Notes: generated from the sequence alone by a model not told the origin. 64,000 bases of DNA from Acidomonas methanolica (GCF_004346035.1 NZ_SLZN01000011.1:1-64000), one strand, 5' to 3'; shown: positions 55,637 to 63,801, numbered from the stretch's first letter. A program made the numbers and translations.

Positions 55637-57754
55637 TCAGCCTACATATCCCGACGCACCGGCCCCGCCAAGCGGCCCCGTCGCCACGATGCCGGCCCCG
55701 ACGAGACCTGCCTCCGCCTTGTCCGGCAGCCCCGCCTTGCGCAACGAGGCCGAAAGCCAGGCCAGATCGGCGTCAGGGAGAAAACCATGCGTGGCCAGAA
55801 TCCGCTCGACGCCCAGTTCCGGACTGGTCCGGCGCAGTTGCATGCGCGCCTCGGTCGTGGAAGGCGAGTCGATGGCCGCCTCCATCGCCAGACGATAGAC
55901 CAGCGCAAGGGTGTTGCGGGGGTAGAGCCCGACGACCAGCGTGATCAGCCGGCGCGCCTCCTCCGCCTGCCCGACGAGGAAGAGCAGCAGGGCGGCCGTC
56001 GCATCCGACAGAACCGCGACAGGTATCTCGTGGCGCATCGCGATGTAGAGGGCGAGCACCTCGACCGCTTCGTCCTTCCGTCCCTCGCGCAAGGCCATGA
56101 TCGCGTCCATCACGGCGCCCAAAGGGACGTTCGGCTCCTGACCGGCGACGACACGCTGCCGGTGGATATCGATGAAGATTGCGGCCTTTTCCGTCTGGCC
56201 GGGCGTCAGCAGGGATTGCATCGCCATCAGCAGCAACGCCCAGCCGTTTTCCGGCGAGACGAGCTGATAGCGCTGGATCGCGGATAACAGCCGCTCCATC
56301 CCCGCCGTCTCGTCGTCCTGAAGGAAGATGGTGACCCGGCCCAGCTCGAACAGTGCGGATACGAAACAAAAGAGCGGCGACTCCGCATCCAGCCGCGCCG
56401 CACGACTCAGGAGCATCTCGATTTCGTCGATCAGGCGGTTGTCGCAGCGCAGAGTCAGCATCAGGGCGCGCAGCACGAGGCCGCCCGCATTCAGTTCCCG
56501 CGCAGGGCGGCTGGCGCTGCGGCGGCCCTCATGCTGCAACACCGCCCAGCAGAGCGCCTCGACCAGCGGGCGGACGCGCCGCCGCATCTCGTCCTGCGCT
56601 TCGATGACCGTCGGTTCGGGCAGATCGATGCTCGCAGCCCAGACGATCGTCGGCACCTCGCGCGAGACGTCCAGCAGACGCGTGACGAAACGCGCGCCCG
56701 ACACGCCGATGCGCAGCATGCCGCGAAGGACGAATTGCGCGCCCGCCTTCCGGGCGAAGCCCAGCTCCTCCTGCATGGCGCCCGGATGCTCCGGCGGCGG
56801 AATGACCCTCAGGAACTGGTGCGTGACGAGCATCTCGTCGAGACCGTCCAGAATCGCCTCGACGGCGGGCGCGAAAGCGGGGTCCGGCGATTCGATCGGC
56901 AGCGCCATGAGCGTTGCGACGGTGGGAAGCGTCGGGGTCAGCAAAATCTCCCCGAGAGTCGCGCTCGGCGTGTCGAGCGGCGGCGTCTCCAGATGCTCCC
57001 CGGCATTCGGCCGCCTCGCGCGCAGGGCGTCGATCACGCGCAGCGTCGCCGGGCCGGGCGGCTGGCCCGTCCGGCTCTGGAAGAAGCGCAGGGCCTCCTC
57101 GGCATGAAGCAGCGCCTTGGTCTCGTCGCCCTGCGCGAGCGTCGCCTCGATGCGGCCGCGCCAGCCGGGCTCGCTGCATGCGTCGAGCGTCAGCAGGCGC
57201 TCGGCGGCCTGCAGGCGGACGGCCGGGTCGGAATGCTCCTGAACCGCGGCGATCAGAACCTTTTCCACATGCTTGACGATCCGCGCCGCATGCTCCTCGC
57301 GCCAGAGGTCGAATGCGGGGTCGATATTGCCGAGATCGTGCAGCAGCGGCTTGAGAGGGAACTCCAGTTCGTCAAGAGCGGCCAGCCCCCCGGCGTAAAG
57401 GCGTTCCACATCGACCGAGGTCAAGGCGGGTTTCAGCGTCAGGGCATGGCGCTGGACGTCGATGATATCCACGCCGAACGGCCCGAGAGCGCTGAGCAGG
57501 CGATGAATTTCCTGCCGCAGAGACGCCCGGGCCAGATCGTCGGGGCGGCGGCTCCAGAGCAGCGCGGCCAGTTGCGCGCGGGAGACGGGCCGGCGATCGG
57601 CGAGCGCCAGGATCGCCAGCAGCCCCCGCGTCTTGCCCCCGACGGGAAGGAGACTCTCCCCCACGAGGGATCGGGCTTCCATATTGCCGAGGAGACGGAC
57701 TCTCAACAGCGTCGTGTCGGATGGAGGCACGCCGCGCCGCGCTGAATCAAACAT
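55637..57754 (-). CDS. SARP/BTAD-type transcriptional regulator
   Basis: This is a 705-residue cytosolic protein. An OmpR-type winged helix occupies roughly residues 15-105 (GNMEARSLVGESLLPVGGKTRGLLAILAL, then SLRQEIHRLLSALG). A bacterial transcriptional activation domain with TPR-like helices follows to about 245 (VDVERLYAGGLAALDELEF). The remaining 460 residues are helical repeats with an adenylate-cyclase-regulator-like region (LGFARKAGAQFVLRGMLRI). SARP proteins activate secondary-metabolite clusters in actinomycetes; here no target cluster is visible. ATG 57754 is preferred to the TTG just before it. Confidence 0.8.
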   Translation of the reverse strand: MFDSARRGVPPSDTTLLRVRLLGNMEARSLVGESLLPVGGKTRGLLAILALADRRPVSRAQLAALLWSRRPDDLARASLRQEIHRLLSALGPFGVDIIDVQRHALTLKPALTSVDVERLYAGGLAALDELEFPLKPLLHDLGNIDPAFDLWREEHAARIVKHVEKVLIAAVQEHSDPAVRLQAAERLLTLDACSEPGWRGRIEATLAQGDETKALLHAEEALRFFQSRTGQPPGPATLRVIDALRARRPNAGEHLETPPLDTPSATLGEILLTPTLPTVATLMALPIESPDPAFAPAVEAILDGLDEMLVTHQFLRVIPPPEHPGAMQEELGFARKAGAQFVLRGMLRIGVSGARFVTRLLDVSREVPTIVWAASIDLPEPTVIEAQDEMRRRVRPLVEALCWAVLQHEGRRSASRPARELNAGGLVLRALMLTLRCDNRLIDEIEMLLSRAARLDAESPLFCFVSALFELGRVTIFLQDDETAGMERLLSAIQRYQLVSPENGWALLLMAMQSLLTPGQTEKAAIFIDIHRQRVVAGQEPNVPLGAVMDAIMALREGRKDEAVEVLALYIAMRHEIPVAVLSDATAALLLFLVGQAEEARRLITLVVGLYPRNTLALVYRLAMEAAIDSPSTTEARMQLRRTSPELGVERILATHGFLPDADLAWLSASLRKAGLPDKAEAGLVGAGIVATGPLGGAGASGYVG

Positions 57755-57833
57755 CAATCTCTTGCGCCCTCCAGTCTGATGACGTCCGGCGGCTTTCTCT
57801 GTCGCGCCCCCAGCGGGGTGGCCGGGGGACGCT

Positions 57834-57861
57834 CCTATACGTTAGCGATACAAAAAAGCAA
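57834..57861 (-). promoter_or_regulatory. Candidate promoter of the SARP regulator gene
   Basis: On the minus strand TTGCTT (57856-57861) and TATAGG (57834-57839) are 16 bases apart in an AT-rich patch, about 80 bases upstream of ATG 57754. Confidence 0.45.
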
Positions 57862-58214
57862 TAATCCCCATACGCCCCGTAGCGTTGTCTGCTCCGCCAT
57901 GTCGCTCGTGTCTTCACGTCATCTGTCCAGATCGTCCGCCCTTCCCACCATCGACTGTAGCACCGCATCTGCCCCGAGCGGTTGGAGCAGCGTGCGTTCT
58001 CAATAATCCGCCGGGTATATTACATCAGAGTCGCCGATCCGTCCTCCCCAATTAGTGCGTCGGGCATACCTCAATTCGACTGTCCGCGCCGTCGGGAATG
58101 GTTCGACCCAGTAACCTTGGCCCAGTGGCCCGTGCCCAATGGCCCGTGGCGGGGAGCCGGAGGGCGGGTGAAATCCGGACATCGGACCGGAGCGCGCCCG
58201 ATCCGTCGCAGCCC

Positions 58215-58243
58215 TTGCCCCTCCCAGCCCGGTAAGCTAAGCA
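58215..58243 (+). promoter_or_regulatory. Candidate promoter of tRNA-Arg(CCU)
   Basis: TTGCCC (58215-58220) and TAAGCA (58238-58243) are 17 bases apart and would start transcription a few bases before the mature tRNA 5' end at 58254. Confidence 0.45.
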
Positions 58244-58253
58244 GAGGCCGTGT

Positions 58254-58596
58254 GTCCGCGTAGCTCAGCAGGATAGAGCACAGGATTCCTAAGGCTTGAA
58301 TTGGGCGTCACGGCGGGAAACCCCATGGCGGAACCACTCAAATTCGGGGAACGCTCCGGTTCCGGCCTCCAACGCCGGGGACCATGCCAATCCCGAGCCA
58401 AGCCCGCTCTCCCGGCCAGCCGGGCGACGCGGGAAGGTGTAGAGACTGTACGGGTGGCGCCTGTCGGCCTTGCGGCCCATGGCGAAGAGACAGTCCAGAC
58501 CACGAACGTCCCCGTCCTTTCGGGTCGGGCACGGCGGCGAAAGTCGAAGTGGTATGAATCCTGGGGCCGTGGGTTCGAATCCCGCCGCGGACACCA
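58254..58596 (+). tRNA. tRNA-Arg(CCU), interrupted by a group I intron
   Basis: The 5' exon (58254-58290) and 3' exon (58557-58596) fold into a complete tRNA. The acceptor stem pairs GTCCGCG (58254-58260) with CGCGGAC (58586-58592). The D stem pairs GCTC/GAGC, and the anticodon stem pairs CAGGA (58281-58285) with TCCTG (58559-58563). The T stem pairs GTGGG/CCCGC around TTCGAAT. The variable loop is five bases, the discriminator A and CCA is encoded. The anticodon CCT (58288-58290) is the last triplet of the 5' exon, so the gene is split between positions 36 and 37. It decodes AGG. Splicing is required for function. Confidence 0.95.
58291..58556 (+). ncRNA. ORF-less group I self-splicing intron in tRNA-Arg
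   Basis: The 266-nt insert has a group I core resembling the subgroup IC3 introns of bacterial tRNAs. P1 forms between CCUAA (58288-58292) and UUGGG (58301-58305), with the exon U58290 opposite G58303 as the U-G splice pair. P3 pairs CCACTC (58334-58339) with GGGTGG (58452-58457), P4 pairs TCGGG (58344-58348) with CCCGA (58392-58396), and P7 pairs GACTGT (58444-58449) with ACAGTC (58490-58495). GGTGTAGAGACT before P3-prime is a conserved core string. The intron ends with G58556 (omega-G). No homing endonuclease frame is present. Confidence 0.93.
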
Positions 58597-58871
58597 TGAC
58601 CTTCCCTGACGGGAAGAGCCGCCAAGCGCGGACTGCATATCTGCCATGAAAAAAAGAGCAGCCGTTTTGCTGTTCCCCGCCCGCAGCACAATGCCGATCG
58701 CGAGTCGAATCGCTTCGGAACTGTTTCATACCCCCATCGCCGAAGATCCGATGTCGGAACGATCCACCTCTTGATCCGGCGCATGTTCTGGTCTAGGTTT
58801 ATGGCTCAATGCCACATTTCGAAGCCGCCTCTCTCACTCAGAGGGCGGCTTTTTTTATGGGAGCGCTTCCG
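58597..58871 (+). promoter_or_regulatory. Leader with promoter and terminator before the Tat lipoprotein gene
   Basis: TTGATC (58771-58776) and TAGGTT (58794-58799), 17 bases apart, form a candidate promoter. Downstream at 58823-58856 an intrinsic terminator (AGCCGCC-T-CTC pairing with GAG-GGCGGCT, then seven T) lies only 15 bases before ATG 58872. An in-frame ATG at 58809 opens a frame through the hairpin. Earlier in the region (58597-58770) nothing else is recognised. Confidence 0.5.
58823..58856 (+). terminator. Intrinsic terminator close to the start of the next gene
   Basis: AGCCGCC (58823-58829) and CTC (58831-58833) pair with GAG (58841-58843) and GGCGGCT (58844-58850), one bulged T, loop TCACTCA. 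Seven T follow (58850-58856). It may end tRNA transcripts or act as an attenuator for the following gene. Confidence 0.8.
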
Positions 58872-59414
58872 ATGAGCGATCTTCATTCTCCTCCGTTGTC
58901 CCGGCGCAGCCTGTTCGCCGCCGCCGGCGCTCTGGCGCTCGGCGGATGCAGCGTGACGTCTGGCGGCGGACTCATCACGGTCACGCTGGAGGTGCGGGTC
59001 TTCGCCGCAGACGCCACCATGGCCCTCGATGTCGTCCGGACGATTCTCGGCTTCTCCGCCCTTCCCGCGGCGCTCGTGACCGCAACCAGCCGGGGTATCG
59101 CCCTGATTCAGCAGGGTCTGGCGGATTTCACCGCTTATGCGGGAGACGAGGCGAGCCTGAGCTTCGCCACCTCGAACGTGCCCGCGGCGATCACCAGCGT
59201 CATCACCGATATCCGCGCCGTTGCATCCGACATCGCCGCCACCCTCGACAACACCGCCCTCGCCGCGACGCTCGCCGCACAGATCCGCCTCGTTGCCTCG
59301 GATGTGGCGCAGGTCGCGACGATCCTCGGCGACCTCGTCTCCGCCGCGATGGGAGCACCCGGAGACGCGCAAAGCCGGATCGCGGCCATCAAGGCGCGGC
59401 ACGGCCTCATCTGA
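58872..59414 (+). CDS. Tat-type lipoprotein of unknown function
   Basis: The 180-residue product has a signal with SRRSLFAAAGALALGGCS, combining a twin-Arg motif and the lipobox LGGC. The mature protein is Ala-rich, with alternating helices (TLEVRVFAADATMALDVVRTILGF, then repeated DIAATLDNTALAATLAAQIRLVASDVAQVATILGDLV) and no recognised domain. ATG 58872 has GGGAG eight bases upstream; a longer in-frame start at 58809 crosses a terminator hairpin. It is followed after 48 bases by the papain-like-motif gene, and both may be phage-derived accessory genes. Confidence 0.65.
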   Translation: MSDLHSPPLSRRSLFAAAGALALGGCSVTSGGGLITVTLEVRVFAADATMALDVVRTILGFSALPAALVTATSRGIALIQQGLADFTAYAGDEASLSFATSNVPAAITSVITDIRAVASDIAATLDNTALAATLAAQIRLVASDVAQVATILGDLVSAAMGAPGDAQSRIAAIKARHGLI

Positions 59415-59462
59415 CGTCTTCGATCGCGATATTTTCGGCCCCTCTTTCCAGAAAGACGACAT

Positions 59463-60260
59463 GTGACGATTCTGACCGCACTCCCCCGCCTCGGCACGCG
59501 TCCGGCCGTGCTGCGCCCGCGCCAGCCACGTCTCGATCATCTGCCCATGATGACGCGCGCAGCACCTGCCGTGTTGCGGCGCGACGGGATCGATCCCGCG
59601 CCGATCATGGCTGACAACGACAGGATCGGCGACTGCACCGCCGCCGGTCTCGCCAATGCCGTTCGGGCCGTTTCCGCCCTGAACGGCTTTCAGACCCCCG
59701 TGACGACGCGGGAGGTCGTCGCCTTCTACAGCGCGTCCACCGGCTATACGCCCGCCGACCCGGCCAGCGATCGCGGCGGCATCGAAACGGACGTGCTGGC
59801 CCATGCCGCGCTGCATGGCTACGCGCTGGAGGCGCAGACGCTCTATCCGCTCTGGGGCACGATCGAACCGGGCCATTTCAACAGCCTGCGTCTGGCGGTC
59901 TCGGCGCTGGGCGTCGTCTATCTCGGCGTGGAACTCGCCATCGCCGACCAGGCGGGACTCGGCGGCATCTGGGACACCGAAACGCCTGACTCCCTCGGCG
60001 ATCGCACGCCCGGCTCCTGGGGCGGACACTGCCTGTTGCTCTGGGCGTATGACGGGACCGGCGACGAGGACACCGTGACGCTTCTCACCTGGGGCACGAC
60101 GCAGCGCGCCACCTGGCGCTGGCTCCGCTCGCGCATGACGGAGGCGCACGGGCTGCTCTGGCCCCAACTCGCCTCGCCCGCCCCGTCCTTTCTCAGCGTC
60201 ACGGACATCGCGCTGATTCGCTCGGCCAACACGGCCTTCCTGAACGGCACGCTGGTCTGA
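59463..60260 (+). CDS. Hypothetical protein with GDC...GGH papain-like motif
   Basis: A 265-residue soluble protein. DNDRIGDCTAAGLANAVRA near residues 51-69 provides a Cys at the start of a helix and SWGGHCLLLWAYD near 180-192 a His in a beta strand, the arrangement of papain-like cysteine peptidases or inactive relatives. Similar sequences occur in prophages and their cargo, where the function is unknown. The start is GTG 59463; the ATG two bases before it is followed by a stop in its own frame. The protein is not homologous by eye to any of its neighbours. Confidence 0.6.
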   Translation: MTILTALPRLGTRPAVLRPRQPRLDHLPMMTRAAPAVLRRDGIDPAPIMADNDRIGDCTAAGLANAVRAVSALNGFQTPVTTREVVAFYSASTGYTPADPASDRGGIETDVLAHAALHGYALEAQTLYPLWGTIEPGHFNSLRLAVSALGVVYLGVELAIADQAGLGGIWDTETPDSLGDRTPGSWGGHCLLLWAYDGTGDEDTVTLLTWGTTQRATWRWLRSRMTEAHGLLWPQLASPAPSFLSVTDIALIRSANTAFLNGTLV

Positions 60261-60264
60261 GCCC

Positions 60265-60284
60265 GATCCCGTTCGAACGGGATC
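60265..60284. repeat. Perfect 20-bp palindrome between convergent genes
   Basis: GATCCCGTTC (60265-60274) is followed without a loop by its reverse complement GAACGGGATC (60275-60284). The 3' part TCGAACGGG recurs at 60287-60295. The element lies between the convergent ends of the papain-like gene and the copper chaperone gene. No T run follows on either strand. Confidence 0.75.
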
Positions 60285-60323
60285 AGTCGAACGGGTGGTG
60301 CGCTCCAGCCGATGCGGGCTTCG

Positions 60324-60548
60324 TCATTTGTCCGCGACGACGTCGAACCCGGCTTCCTCGACGGTCTGGCGAAAGGCGGCGGGCTTCACGCGCGTGGGAT
60401 CATACTGCACGCTGACCTTGCCGCCTTCCAGCACCACATCGGCCGTTTCCACGCCGGGGACCGCCTCCAGCGCGGCTTTCAGGTTCTTCACGCACCCGCC
60501 GCAGGTCATGCCTTCGACCGTGAGATGTGCCGTATCCGTCATCATCAT
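60324..60548 (-). CDS. Copper chaperone, heavy-metal-associated domain
   Basis: This 74-residue CopZ-like protein has the metal-binding loop GMTCGGC near residues 13-19 and the beta-alpha-beta-beta-alpha-beta pattern of HMA domains. It would deliver Cu(I) to the neighbouring P-type ATPase. It lies 69 nt downstream of the ATPase gene on the same strand. ATG 60548. Confidence 0.88.
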   Translation of the reverse strand: MMMTDTAHLTVEGMTCGGCVKNLKAALEAVPGVETADVVLEGGKVSVQYDPTRVKPAAFRQTVEEAGFDVVADK

Positions 60549-60617
60549 GTCTCCTTGTTATCGACAGCGTCATACGTCCCACCGGGCATCTCCGCCAGTT
60601 CTTCCCTGAAGATGCCT

Positions 60618-62795
60618 TCAGACCCCGCGTGGCCGCCAGCGGTTGAGCAGCAGGGAATTGCTCACGACGCAGACCGAACTCATGGCCATCGCCGCCCCGG
60701 CTATGACCGGAGTCAACAGGCCGGACGCGGCGAGCGGGATGCCCAGCACGTTATAGACGAAGGCGAAGAAAAGATTCTGCCGGATCTTCGCAAGCGTGGC
60801 GCGGGAGAGATCGATGGCGTCAGGCACGCGCCTCAGTTCGCTGCTCACCAGCACCACCCCGGCCGTCTCCATCGCGACCGCCGTCCCCGCGCCGATGGCG
60901 AAACCCACATCCGCCGCCGCCAGCGCCGGCGCGTCGTTCACCCCATCGCCCACCATGCCGACCACAGCCCCCTCCCGACGCAGCGCGGCCACGGCGTCGG
61001 CCTTGTCCGCAGGCAGGACGCCGGCCCGGTACTCGTCAAGCCCGAGTGCGCGCGCCACTTCCGCCGCAGCGCGCTCATTGTCGCCCGTCAGCATCGTCAC
61101 GCGCAGCCCGATCGCCTTCAGCGCCCGCACCGCCTCCGCCGCATCCCCCCGCAACTGATCGCCCAGCGCGATCAGGCCCAGCGGCGCGCCGTCCAAGGCG
61201 ACGCCGATCACGGTCCCGCCCTGTCTTTCCATCTCCGCGACGATCTGCGCGTCCAGCACAACGCCGCCCTGCGCGAGAAAGCGCGGCGAGCCGAGCAGGG
61301 CCGGTGCGCCGTCGAGTTCCGCCGCGATACCCTGCCCCGGCACCGCGCGGAACGACGTCACCGGCGACGCAACCACGCCGTCCTTCTCCGCCCGCGCCAT
61401 GACGGCCCGCGCCAGGGGATGCTCCGATCCGGCTTCCAGCGCCGCCGCCACGGTCAGGAGCCGCTTCTCCGCCACACCCGGCGCGGGAACGAGCTTGCGC
61501 ACCTCCGGCCGTCCCTCGGTCAGCGTGCCCGTCTTGTCGAGCGCCAGGACGGTAAGTTTCTGCGCCTGCTCCAGCGCCGCCGCGTCGCGGAACAGAATCC
61601 CGTTCGCAGCCCCCCACCCCGTCCCGACCATGATAGCCGTCGGTGTCGCCAACCCCAGCGCGCAGGGACAGGCGATCACCAGCACCGCCAGAGCCGGGTC
61701 CAGCGCCCGGAGCGCCGATCCGGCCACGATCCAGCCGACCGCGAAGGTCAGCACCGCCAGACCGACGACCACCGGCACGAACACCCCCGCGACCTTGTCC
61801 GCCAGACGCTGGACATGCGGCTTCGATCCCTGCGCCTGCTCGACCATCCGCACGATCGCCGCCAGCGCCGTCTGCGCGCCGACGCCCGTCGCCCGCGCGC
61901 GCAGGAGCCCGGTCGTGTTCAGGGTCCCGGCGAAAATCGTCGCCCCCGCCTCCCGCAGGACAGGAACGCTCTCGCCGGTCAGCATGGATTCGTCGATCTC
62001 GGACCGCCCGTCGATCACCGCCCCGTCCACCGGCACGCTCTCGCCGGGACGCAGGACGAACACGTCGCCGACCCTCACCGCGCTCACCGGAACGTCGCTG
62101 ACCACTCCCTCCCGATCGAGATGGGCCACGGCGGGACGCAGTTGCATCAGCCGCGCGATCCCTTCGCCTGCGCGCCGTCGCGCCCGCGCCTCCATCAGCT
62201 TGCCGAGCGACACCAGCGTGATGATCGCGGCGCTCGTCTCGAAATAGAGCGGACGATGCAGCCCGAACAGCACCACGACGGCGCTGTACCCCCAGGCGAT
62301 GCTGGTTCCCAGCACGACCAACACGTCCATATTCGCCAGCCCGCCCCGAATGGAGGCCCACGCGCCGCGATAGAAATGGCCGCCGCAGAGAAACTGCACG
62401 AGCGTCGCCAGCACGAGCTGGACGAGCGGCGGCACGACCGGCAGCCCCGCCGCCATGGCGACCATGTCATAGAAAAAAGGCAGCGTGAGCGCACAGGCCA
62501 GCAGGAAACGACGGCGCTCCAGCCGCCATGTGTCCTGATGGGCGTCCCGCGCCTCGCCCACCGGCTCCGCGCCGAATCCGGCCTTGCCGATCGCCGCGAT
62601 GATCTCCTGTTCCGAGGCCCGATCCGGCGCATAGCGCACATGCGCCCGCTCGCTGGCGAAATTCACCGCCGCCTCGATCCCGGGCTTGCGGTTCAGCACT
62701 TTCTCGATCCGCGCCGCACAGGCCACGCAACTCATGCCTGAAATGGCGAGATCGAGCGTGGCTTGACCGGCAGGGGCGGCATCGAGACGGGACAT
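60618..62795 (-). CDS. copA: Copper-translocating P-type ATPase
   Basis: A 725-residue P1B-1 ATPase of the inner membrane that exports Cu(I). One N-terminal HMA domain (GMSCVACAARIE) is followed by eight membrane helices with the ion-site motif CPC in IACPCALGLATP. The phosphorylation site DKTGT, the SEHPL motif and the hinge GDGVNDAPAL are present. The last helices carry YN and MxxSS residues (FAFVYNVLGI, MAMSSVCVVSNSLLLN), the Cu(I) signature. No CueR-type spacing is evident upstream. ATG 62795. Confidence 0.95.
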   Translation of the reverse strand: MSRLDAAPAGQATLDLAISGMSCVACAARIEKVLNRKPGIEAAVNFASERAHVRYAPDRASEQEIIAAIGKAGFGAEPVGEARDAHQDTWRLERRRFLLACALTLPFFYDMVAMAAGLPVVPPLVQLVLATLVQFLCGGHFYRGAWASIRGGLANMDVLVVLGTSIAWGYSAVVVLFGLHRPLYFETSAAIITLVSLGKLMEARARRRAGEGIARLMQLRPAVAHLDREGVVSDVPVSAVRVGDVFVLRPGESVPVDGAVIDGRSEIDESMLTGESVPVLREAGATIFAGTLNTTGLLRARATGVGAQTALAAIVRMVEQAQGSKPHVQRLADKVAGVFVPVVVGLAVLTFAVGWIVAGSALRALDPALAVLVIACPCALGLATPTAIMVGTGWGAANGILFRDAAALEQAQKLTVLALDKTGTLTEGRPEVRKLVPAPGVAEKRLLTVAAALEAGSEHPLARAVMARAEKDGVVASPVTSFRAVPGQGIAAELDGAPALLGSPRFLAQGGVVLDAQIVAEMERQGGTVIGVALDGAPLGLIALGDQLRGDAAEAVRALKAIGLRVTMLTGDNERAAAEVARALGLDEYRAGVLPADKADAVAALRREGAVVGMVGDGVNDAPALAAADVGFAIGAGTAVAMETAGVVLVSSELRRVPDAIDLSRATLAKIRQNLFFAFVYNVLGIPLAASGLLTPVIAGAAMAMSSVCVVSNSLLLNRWRPRGV

Positions 62796-62864
62796 TGGCA
62801 GCTTTCCTTTGGTCGCGCTCCGCCAGATAAGGTCCCGGATCAGGATATTTTCAAGAAACCGGCG

Positions 62865-63152
62865 TCAGAAGGACACAGGAACCGTGGCCGAAACCGGCGC
62901 GAAGAGCGCATGCAGCAGCACCATCAGCAGCAGAAGGCCGATCAGCACGCCGAAAATCCGCCCGAACCAGCGGAAAGCCAGCACGATCAGCCCCAGCAGC
63001 AGCAGCGCGAGCAACGCCGTCGCCACCTGCCCGCGAATCCCGATATCGAAGAGCAGCACCCGCGCGCCGTGCTCGATCACCGCGATCACCGCGACGATGA
63101 TGCCGAACAGCATGAAAAGAATGCCGGACAGGAAAGTGAAGATATGATCCAT
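62865..63152 (-). CDS. Small membrane protein of unknown function
   Basis: The 95-residue product, MDHIFTFLSGILFMLFGIIV onward, has three hydrophobic helices (residues about 6-27, 44-60 and 68-86) and almost no soluble parts. ATG 63152. It lies 69 nt upstream of the copper ATPase on the same strand, so co-expression is possible. A longer open frame to 63971 runs opposite the phosphatase gene and is rejected. Confidence 0.6.
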   Translation of the reverse strand: MDHIFTFLSGILFMLFGIIVAVIAVIEHGARVLLFDIGIRGQVATALLALLLLGLIVLAFRWFGRIFGVLIGLLLLMVLLHALFAPVSATVPVSF

Positions 63153-63299
63153 GTCCGCAACCTTATCGCATCGTTGCGCCCTCTGCCAGCGGAGCCCCGC
63201 CGACCCGACACGTCGTGATGCGTTCTCTCGCCGCCAAGGATTGCCTTCCACCTCCGGACGGGGACAGATGTACGCCCGATTCGCACACAGGAGACCGAC

Positions 63300-63776
63300 G
63301 TGTCGCCCTCCCGCCCCAGCTTCCTCTTCGTCTGCACCGGCAATATCTGTCGTTCGCCCCTGGCCGAGGCCGCCATGCGGGCCGAGGCGGAGCGGCGCGG
63401 CCTGAGGCTGGACATCGATTCGGCGGGAACCGGAAGCTGGCATGCCGGAGAAGCCCCCGATCCTCGCGCCCGCGCCACGGCGCGCCGCTACGGGCTGGAT
63501 ATCGACGCCTTGAGCGCCCGGCAGATCGAGGCGGCGGATTTCGAGCGCTTCACCCATATCCTCGCGCTGGATGCGAGCCATCTGCACGCCTTGCGCCGCC
63601 TCGCCCCGGCGGAGGCGCGCGCGAAGATCACGCTGCTGCTCGACCATCTTCCCGGCCGCGAAGGAAGCGACGTGGACGATCCGTATTTCGGCCCCGCCAG
63701 CGGCTTCGAGATCACATGGCGCGACGTGTCCGAGGCCTGCCGTCACCTCGCCGCACGCACGCTCGACGGTCCGTGA
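63300..63776 (+). CDS. Low molecular weight protein-tyrosine phosphatase
   Basis: This 158-residue phosphatase has the signature loop VCTGNICRSPLAE (C-x5-R-S, with Cys near residue 12). The general acid Asp lies in DVDDPYFG near residue 129. Bacterial relatives act on tyrosine kinases of polysaccharide synthesis or protein arginine phosphates. The start is GTG 63300 with AGGAG six bases upstream. The next gene begins 25 nt later in the same direction. Confidence 0.93.
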   Translation: MSPSRPSFLFVCTGNICRSPLAEAAMRAEAERRGLRLDIDSAGTGSWHAGEAPDPRARATARRYGLDIDALSARQIEAADFERFTHILALDASHLHALRRLAPAEARAKITLLLDHLPGREGSDVDDPYFGPASGFEITWRDVSEACRHLAARTLDGP

Positions 63777-63801
63777 GGCGGGCCCCGGGAGGCCGCGCCC
63801 C

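Larger units (their letters stand above)
57755..58253. other. Intergenic region between SARP gene and tRNA-Arg
   Basis: No protein-like frame is convincing in these 499 bases. The minus-strand side holds a candidate SARP promoter (57834-57861) in a locally AT-rich stretch, and the plus-strand end holds the tRNA promoter (58215-58243). Around 58115-58150 the unit GGCCC-x-GTG recurs three times within 30 bases, a small imperfect repeat of unknown meaning. Confidence 0.6.

Noticed and set aside
55598-56287. Plus-strand frame opposite the SARP gene
   Set aside because: Antisense shadow: no start context, Arg/His-rich, and the minus strand has clear domains.
58237-58784. Several overlapping minus-strand frames of about 145-150 codons and a plus-strand frame at 58301-58609
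   Set aside because: They lie across the group I intron and tRNA exons, overlap each other in different frames, and have no protein-like features. RNA structure explains the region.
62796-62864. CueR-type operator before copA
   Set aside because: No ACCTTCC-type dyad with 19-20-bp promoter spacing is visible; only isolated ACCTT bases occur.
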